DNA of 17,720 nt from Flammeovirgaceae bacterium UBA4659 (GTDB taxonomy: Bacteria > Bacteroidota > Bacteroidia > Cytophagales > Cyclobacteriaceae), in assembly GCA_002405445.1 (NCBI GenBank), contig DHLV01000229.1, positions 12,998 to 30,717 on the forward strand, given 5' to 3'. The translations under genes were made by a program, and so were the position numbers. Shown here in pieces: positions 14,628-17,720 of the stretch (the first letter of the stretch is position 1; the number at the start of each line of letters is the position of its first letter). The notes under the pieces are model-generated. The model saw only the letters and a list, made by a program, of their open reading frames with translations, did no database searches and was not told the origin of the DNA.

Positions 14628-15128
14628 ATGAACTCTTCTAAGATGCGCGTGTACCACCGCTACCTCGGCTTTTTTCTGGCGGGCATTATGGCCATTTATG
14701 CCGTTAGCGGTATTGTGATGATTTTTCGTAACACAGATTTTTTGAAAAAAGAAAAAATCAAAACCAGTATGCTGCCCGTAGAGACTCCGCTGGAAAAGGT
14801 GGGTAATGCGCTGCGCGTGCGCGATTTCAAGATTACGAAGACCGAGGGCGACCTGGTGTATTTCCAAAATGGCACGTACAATACCAGAACAGGCGAAGCT
14901 ACACTCAAAGTAAAAGAGTTGCCTACCGTGTTGGAAAAACTCACCAACATGCACAAAGCCACTACCAAAAGTCCGCTGTTTGTTCTCAACATATTTTTCG
15001 GGCTCTCATTGCTCTTTTTTGTTGTCTCCGCCTTTTGGATGTTCATGCCCTCATCTGATATCTTCAAAAAGGGGCTGTATTTTACCTTGGCGGGAATAGT
15101 GTTGGCATTGATAATGGTATTGGTTTAG
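14628..15128 (+). CDS. PepSY-associated TM-like membrane protein
   Basis: 166 residues. An N-terminal helix (VYHRYLGFFLAGIMAIYAVS at 8-27, with H10 at its start) resembles the first helix of PepSY_TM proteins. A periplasmic-type segment of about 80 residues follows, with a PepSY-like strand pattern (DLVYFQNGTYNTRTGEA), then H108 in TNMHKATTK and two further membrane helices (about 115-135 and 145-165). It is far shorter than the four-helix PepSY_TM iron-reductase-like proteins, so it is a reduced relative. Function is unknown. It has its own -7 box and is probably separate from the gene upstream; the next gene is 121 bp away. Confidence 0.7.
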   Translation: MNSSKMRVYHRYLGFFLAGIMAIYAVSGIVMIFRNTDFLKKEKIKTSMLPVETPLEKVGNALRVRDFKITKTEGDLVYFQNGTYNTRTGEATLKVKELPTVLEKLTNMHKATTKSPLFVLNIFFGLSLLFFVVSAFWMFMPSSDIFKKGLYFTLAGIVLALIMVLV

Positions 15129-15147
15129 GTTACCCTGAACTGCACCT

Positions 15148-15160
15148 GGTCAAGTTGACC
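15148..15160. promoter_or_regulatory. 13-bp palindrome upstream of msrB
   Basis: GGTCAA-G-TTGACC, a perfect 6-1-6 inverted repeat about 90 bp before the msrB start. A second short repeat, GTTAC-TGT-GTAAC at 15229-15241, lies 8 bp before the ATG. Either could be an operator; no promoter box is clear. Confidence 0.35.
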
Positions 15161-15249
15161 TACTGTACAAAACGCGCGGGTCTGCCGCTCATTCTGCTGA
15201 TGACCAAAACCAAATGCAGCCAATGGCTGTTACTGTGTAACGTGATAAT

Positions 15250-15741
15250 ATGATGCATCGACTACTGATCATTCCCGTATTGCTGGCAACGGTAGCCTGC
15301 CAGGGACAAAACAAAAAGGGCTCGCCCGTGGCCGCCACGCCTGACACCGTAAAGAAGATTGTGCGCAGCGAAGCAGAATGGAAAAAGATGCTCACCCCCG
15401 AGCAGTACCACATCTTGCGCGAAAAAGGAACAGATCGCCCGTTTGCCGGTAAATACTACCTCACCCATGACAGTGGTATTTACAAATGTGCAGCCTGTGG
15501 CAACGCACTGTTCACGTCAGATATGAAGTTCGACTCAGACTGCGGCTGGCCCAGTTTCGACAAAGAAATTGAAGGTGGGAAAATCATTAAGCAAGAAGAC
15601 CGCTCTTATGGCATGGTGCGTATCGAAATCTTATGTGCTAAGTGTGGGTCACACCTCGGCCACTTGTTTGATGATGGCCCCACTCTCACCGGCAAGCGCT
15701 ATTGCGTTAACTCTACTTCCATTCAACTGGTGAAGAAATAG
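15250..15741 (+). CDS. msrB: Peptide-methionine (R)-S-oxide reductase, lipoprotein form
   Basis: 163 residues. A lipoprotein signal ends in LLATVAC with the lipidated C17, so the enzyme is anchored in the envelope. The MsrB domain then follows: zinc ligands C80-A-A-C83 and C129-A-K-C132, the substrate-site CGWPSF (98-103), HLGHLFDDGPTPT-like GHLFDDGPTLTG (137-148), and catalytic C152 in RYCVNSTS. It reduces methionine-R-sulfoxide in oxidised proteins, which fits repair of photo-oxidative damage in a light-exposed cell. A second possible resolving residue is C98. ATG 15250 or the next codon ATG 15253 both leave a good signal peptide. It is the last gene of the plus-strand island. Confidence 0.97.
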   Translation: MMHRLLIIPVLLATVACQGQNKKGSPVAATPDTVKKIVRSEAEWKKMLTPEQYHILREKGTDRPFAGKYYLTHDSGIYKCAACGNALFTSDMKFDSDCGWPSFDKEIEGGKIIKQEDRSYGMVRIEILCAKCGSHLGHLFDDGPTLTGKRYCVNSTSIQLVKK

Positions 15742-15848
15742 AACAAACTAAAAGAATTGATTAGGTAGCATTGAGTAGCCAACCGCAGTGCCTAAAATGC
15801 TCTGTACCAACCATGAACGGCCTTCCGAAAATCCAATGGTTGCAGTTA

Positions 15849-15868
15849 GGCCAGCACCCGTGCTGGCC
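15849..15868. terminator. GC-rich hairpin between convergent genes
   Basis: GGCCAGCAC (15849-15857) and GTGCTGGCC (15860-15868) pair perfectly with a CC loop (a 4-nt loop if the last pair opens). It lies between the msrB stop and the convergent minus-strand lipoprotein stop. There is no T-tract on either side, so a bidirectional intrinsic terminator is likely by position only. A weaker hairpin (CAACCAT 15808-15814 with ATGGTTG 15836-15842) is adjacent. Confidence 0.45.
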
Positions 15869-15887
15869 GCTGATAACGGTGACGAAA

Positions 15888-16664
15888 TCATTCACCCAAA
15901 GAATAGCTGATCGCACTGAAATCTTTGTCTTTGATTTCGTATCGCCATTCGCTTTCCAATTCCCAAAGTTTTTTTTTCGTCATCACTTCAATGTTTCCCA
16001 TTCCATTTTTATAGGCATGGCTTACTGCTTCCAGCCCATATTTCTCATACAAAAATTTAATGAAACTGCCACTCAACGGATAAGAAACCAACTCATTACT
16101 ACGGAAATTGCTGATGATGTCAGCTATTGAAATCTGATTTTTATGTGTGATATAGTTCGCCATAGCGTGGAGATCATAACCCCACCACCGGTTATCGGAA
16201 AAAACAGCTAACCCCTCACTCGTAAAAGCATCTTTTGGCAACGAACCTAATTGGTGATAAAGAATCACATGAAAAAGCTCGTGCGCTCCATACCCATTAG
16301 AATGACTGTTGGCTTGTTCGATCACTACTTTGGAATCCACAAACGCAATACCTTGTCCGTCAAATCCAAACGCCATTTTTTTCATTGCATTGGCGGAGTT
16401 TACGAAAACATATTCAAACTGCACCTTCAGTGTATCAATTCTCAATATTTGTTTACAGCGCTTGATGGCAACGGCAAGCTTACCGTGAAACACACTATCA
16501 GAGAATCGCTGTGGCTGCTCTGCATATATGACATAGTTGGCATGGTGTTTCTTTTCAAACTGCAGCTTGGACTTTCTGATGTTGCCCGCAAGATTGATCC
16601 GGGTGAAGTTGCTTGTACACCCTGTTAATAAAATAACACAAAAAACAACACACACTCGGCTCAT
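15888..16664 (-). CDS. Lipoprotein with HExxH metallopeptidase-like motif
   Basis: 258 residues. The signal peptide ends ILLTGC, giving lipidated C16. The core carries HELFH (H128, E129, H132) and, 18 residues later, SEGLAVF with E150: the H-E-x-x-H...E pattern of gluzincin zinc peptidases. The downstream YPLSGSFIKFLYEKYGLE (about 197-214) resembles the helix after the active site in peptidase-MA-like envelope proteins. No specific family could be named. It is likely periplasmic or outer-membrane anchored. It is transcribed against msrB and about 120 bp from the membrane-protein gene behind it. The frame is closed at both ends and the motifs are well placed, so it is probably intact. Confidence 0.8.
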   Translation of the reverse strand: MSRVCVVFCVILLTGCTSNFTRINLAGNIRKSKLQFEKKHHANYVIYAEQPQRFSDSVFHGKLAVAIKRCKQILRIDTLKVQFEYVFVNSANAMKKMAFGFDGQGIAFVDSKVVIEQANSHSNGYGAHELFHVILYHQLGSLPKDAFTSEGLAVFSDNRWWGYDLHAMANYITHKNQISIADIISNFRSNELVSYPLSGSFIKFLYEKYGLEAVSHAYKNGMGNIEVMTKKKLWELESEWRYEIKDKDFSAISYSLGE

Positions 16665-16782
16665 ACCCTATCCATCTCATTCATTTTCACCACCCCTTGA
16701 TTGATTATCTTGTAAAAAACAAGTTGTAAAAATACAAAAAAACAGATCTAAATGCGCGACCGCAGCTCGTAGGTAACTGCCG

Positions 16783-17319
16783 CTAGCGGTTGCTTACAAT
16801 ACCCCAGTGAACGGGGAATGAAACGATCAACTTTACCATGAAAAAAATCAGGCATATTGTCAGCACCGAGGGTTCTGTTTTCAGCAATAAGAGCAGTAAA
16901 GAAATACCGGGCAAAAAAAGTGACATCGCCACTGTTCGCTGCCTGTTGCTATCTCTGACTGCCGAGACCAGTAAACTTGCTGCCAGTGTATATGTGGTGA
17001 TAACCGCAATGCCCCACACTTCACATTCAAATATCCAAGCCAACAAAAGCGGTTGGATCACATGGCACCCAATAAAAAGTATACGAAGTTTTGGTCTGCT
17101 TGCATAAAAAATACTGGTACTGGTTGTCATGTTGGCTACCATGCCACCGGAAAAATCAAGCACGATCACTGACAAAATCGCGTGTTTTAACCAACCCACA
17201 TCTAACGGATACGCCCAGGCAGTAACAAGCACAAGCGATAACCCAGCACTCAGGTACGTGAATTGCAGGTCCGTTGCTGTGAAATGGTCACCATGTAAAA
17301 GCCTCAACACCTTTCTCAT
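16783..17319 (-). CDS. Multi-pass membrane protein, unknown
   Basis: 178 residues, with about six hydrophobic segments (near 18-39, 44-62, 78-98, 100-120, 128-146, 150-172) separated by short charged loops such as SAVRDSNRQR. I do not recognise a family. It starts within the stop of the DUF2147 gene (ATGA overlap, 4 bp), so it is translationally coupled to it and probably functions with it. H53-like conserved residues are not evident; a small-molecule or lipid role cannot be inferred. The short palindrome CCGCTAGCGG covers its stop codon. Confidence 0.7.
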   Translation of the reverse strand: MRKVLRLLHGDHFTATDLQFTYLSAGLSLVLVTAWAYPLDVGWLKHAILSVIVLDFSGGMVANMTTSTSIFYASRPKLRILFIGCHVIQPLLLAWIFECEVWGIAVITTYTLAASLLVSAVRDSNRQRTVAMSLFLPGISLLLLLLKTEPSVLTICLIFFMVKLIVSFPVHWGIVSNR

Positions 17320-17669
17320 AAACGTTTCCAGAGATATGTTTCACTGAAAAGTCCAAAACAACAGGTGGCCCTCACCTGCAGGGTATTTGGGTCGAGTAAC
17401 TTCAACTTGGCATCAAAGTACTTTCCCACCTTTGGGTCAAAGATCTCGCATTTGTATTGATTGGTTTGATGCGCCACCACAGATTTGATGACCTGCAAAC
17501 CGATATTTTTCTGATCATCAGACGCGATAATCTTTGCCGAAATCCCCCTTTTGTCCTTTGCGAATTCCACAATGGTGTTATCTAACCCGGTTGCCCACCT
17601 GCCATCTAACTCATCAGACGCACCTGGGGGGACAAAAAATATGCACGCTATCCATAGTCTGCACCACAT
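17316..17669 (-). CDS. DUF2147 domain-containing exported protein
   Basis: 117 residues. A short signal-like leader (LWIACIFFVPPGAS) precedes a DUF2147 lipocalin-like beta barrel: LDGRWATGLDNTIVEFAKD, ISAKIIASDD, then the diagnostic KCEIFDPKVGKYFDAKLKL and LQVRATCCFGLFSETYLWKR, matching the family's 'I-x-D-P-x-x-G-K-x-Y' and terminal 'W-x-R'. Members are periplasmic proteins of unknown function, possibly ligand binding. A TACCTTTG -7 box on the minus strand (17703-17696) lies 27 bp upstream; the matching -33 element would be outside the window. It leads a two-gene unit with the membrane protein. Confidence 0.85.
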   Translation of the reverse strand: MWCRLWIACIFFVPPGASDELDGRWATGLDNTIVEFAKDKRGISAKIIASDDQKNIGLQVIKSVVAHQTNQYKCEIFDPKVGKYFDAKLKLLDPNTLQVRATCCFGLFSETYLWKRL

Positions 17670-17695
17670 ACTGATTGAGATCGTTGATACAATCG

Positions 17696-17703
17696 CAAAG
17701 GTA
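17696..17703 (-). promoter_or_regulatory. TAnnTTTG -7 box, minus strand
   Basis: TACCTTTG read on the minus strand, 27 bp before the DUF2147 ATG at 17669. It is a perfect match to the Bacteroidota -7 element; the -33 element is beyond the window edge. Confidence 0.45.
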
Positions 17704-17720
17704 TCTGCTGATTTTTAGCG

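Noticed and set aside
15771..16130. Plus-strand 119-codon frame
   Set aside because: Mostly antisense to the HELFH lipoprotein, with no domain and no start signal.
16725..16740. Terminator-like CTTGT-AAAAA-ACAAG region near 16710-16726
   Set aside because: The stem is only 5 bp and AT-rich; it is more likely part of the AT-rich leader of the minus-strand lipoprotein.
1..17720. tRNA/rRNA genes, CRISPR array, transposase
   Set aside because: Scanned by eye on both strands; no cloverleaf, regularly spaced repeats or transposase motifs were seen.

Overview
The window looks like a piece of a Bacteroidota chromosome, probably Cytophagales-like, with moderate GC. Pointers are the protein families, weak or absent Shine-Dalgarno sequences, and several TAnnTTTG boxes (the Bacteroidota -7 promoter element) before good starts. 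The lineage is an inference; there is no rRNA or other marker gene here.

Left edge (1-516, minus strand): the first 66 codons of a YitT-type membrane protein, and a small CDGSH iron-sulfur protein. A 14-bp direct repeat lies upstream of each.

Centre (749-15741, all plus strand): a long co-oriented light and flavin island. In order it holds: an SDR, a flavin reductase, a DUF2256 zinc-ribbon protein, a heme oxygenase behind a 19-bp perfect palindrome overlapping a promoter, a 54-residue membrane protein, an FeS-BCP-type photolyase homologue without its cluster cysteines, an SDR-DUF2867 protein, an MpaB/DUF2236 oxygenase, a second flavin reductase, a divergent two-domain cryptochrome/photolyase, a proton-pumping proteorhodopsin (D85/T89/E96, Schiff-base K227, methionine at the tuning site), lycopene cyclase (crtY), Brp/Blh beta-carotene dioxygenase, a TIGR03643 protein, a photolyase-like protein with its FAD domain first, a frameshifted ABM-type monooxygenase, a PepSY-TM-like protein and lipoprotein MsrB. 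CrtY makes beta-carotene, Blh cleaves it to retinal and the rhodopsin binds retinal. The carotenoid genes upstream of lycopene, and any light-responsive regulator, are not in the window.

Right edge (15888-17669, minus strand): a lipoprotein with an HExxH metallopeptidase motif, a multi-pass membrane protein, and a DUF2147 protein whose stop overlaps the membrane protein's start.

Most striking: three photolyase/cryptochrome-superfamily proteins sit within 11 kb and each departs from the textbook enzyme differently. One lacks the Fe-S ligands. One has His in place of the FAD-contacting Asn and lacks two of three electron-transfer Trp. One appears to carry its alpha/beta domain at the C-terminus, which suggests circular permutation. 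The rhodopsin is separated from the retinal genes by a UUCG-capped hairpin ending 11 nt before the crtY start, which could set the ratio of opsin to enzyme.
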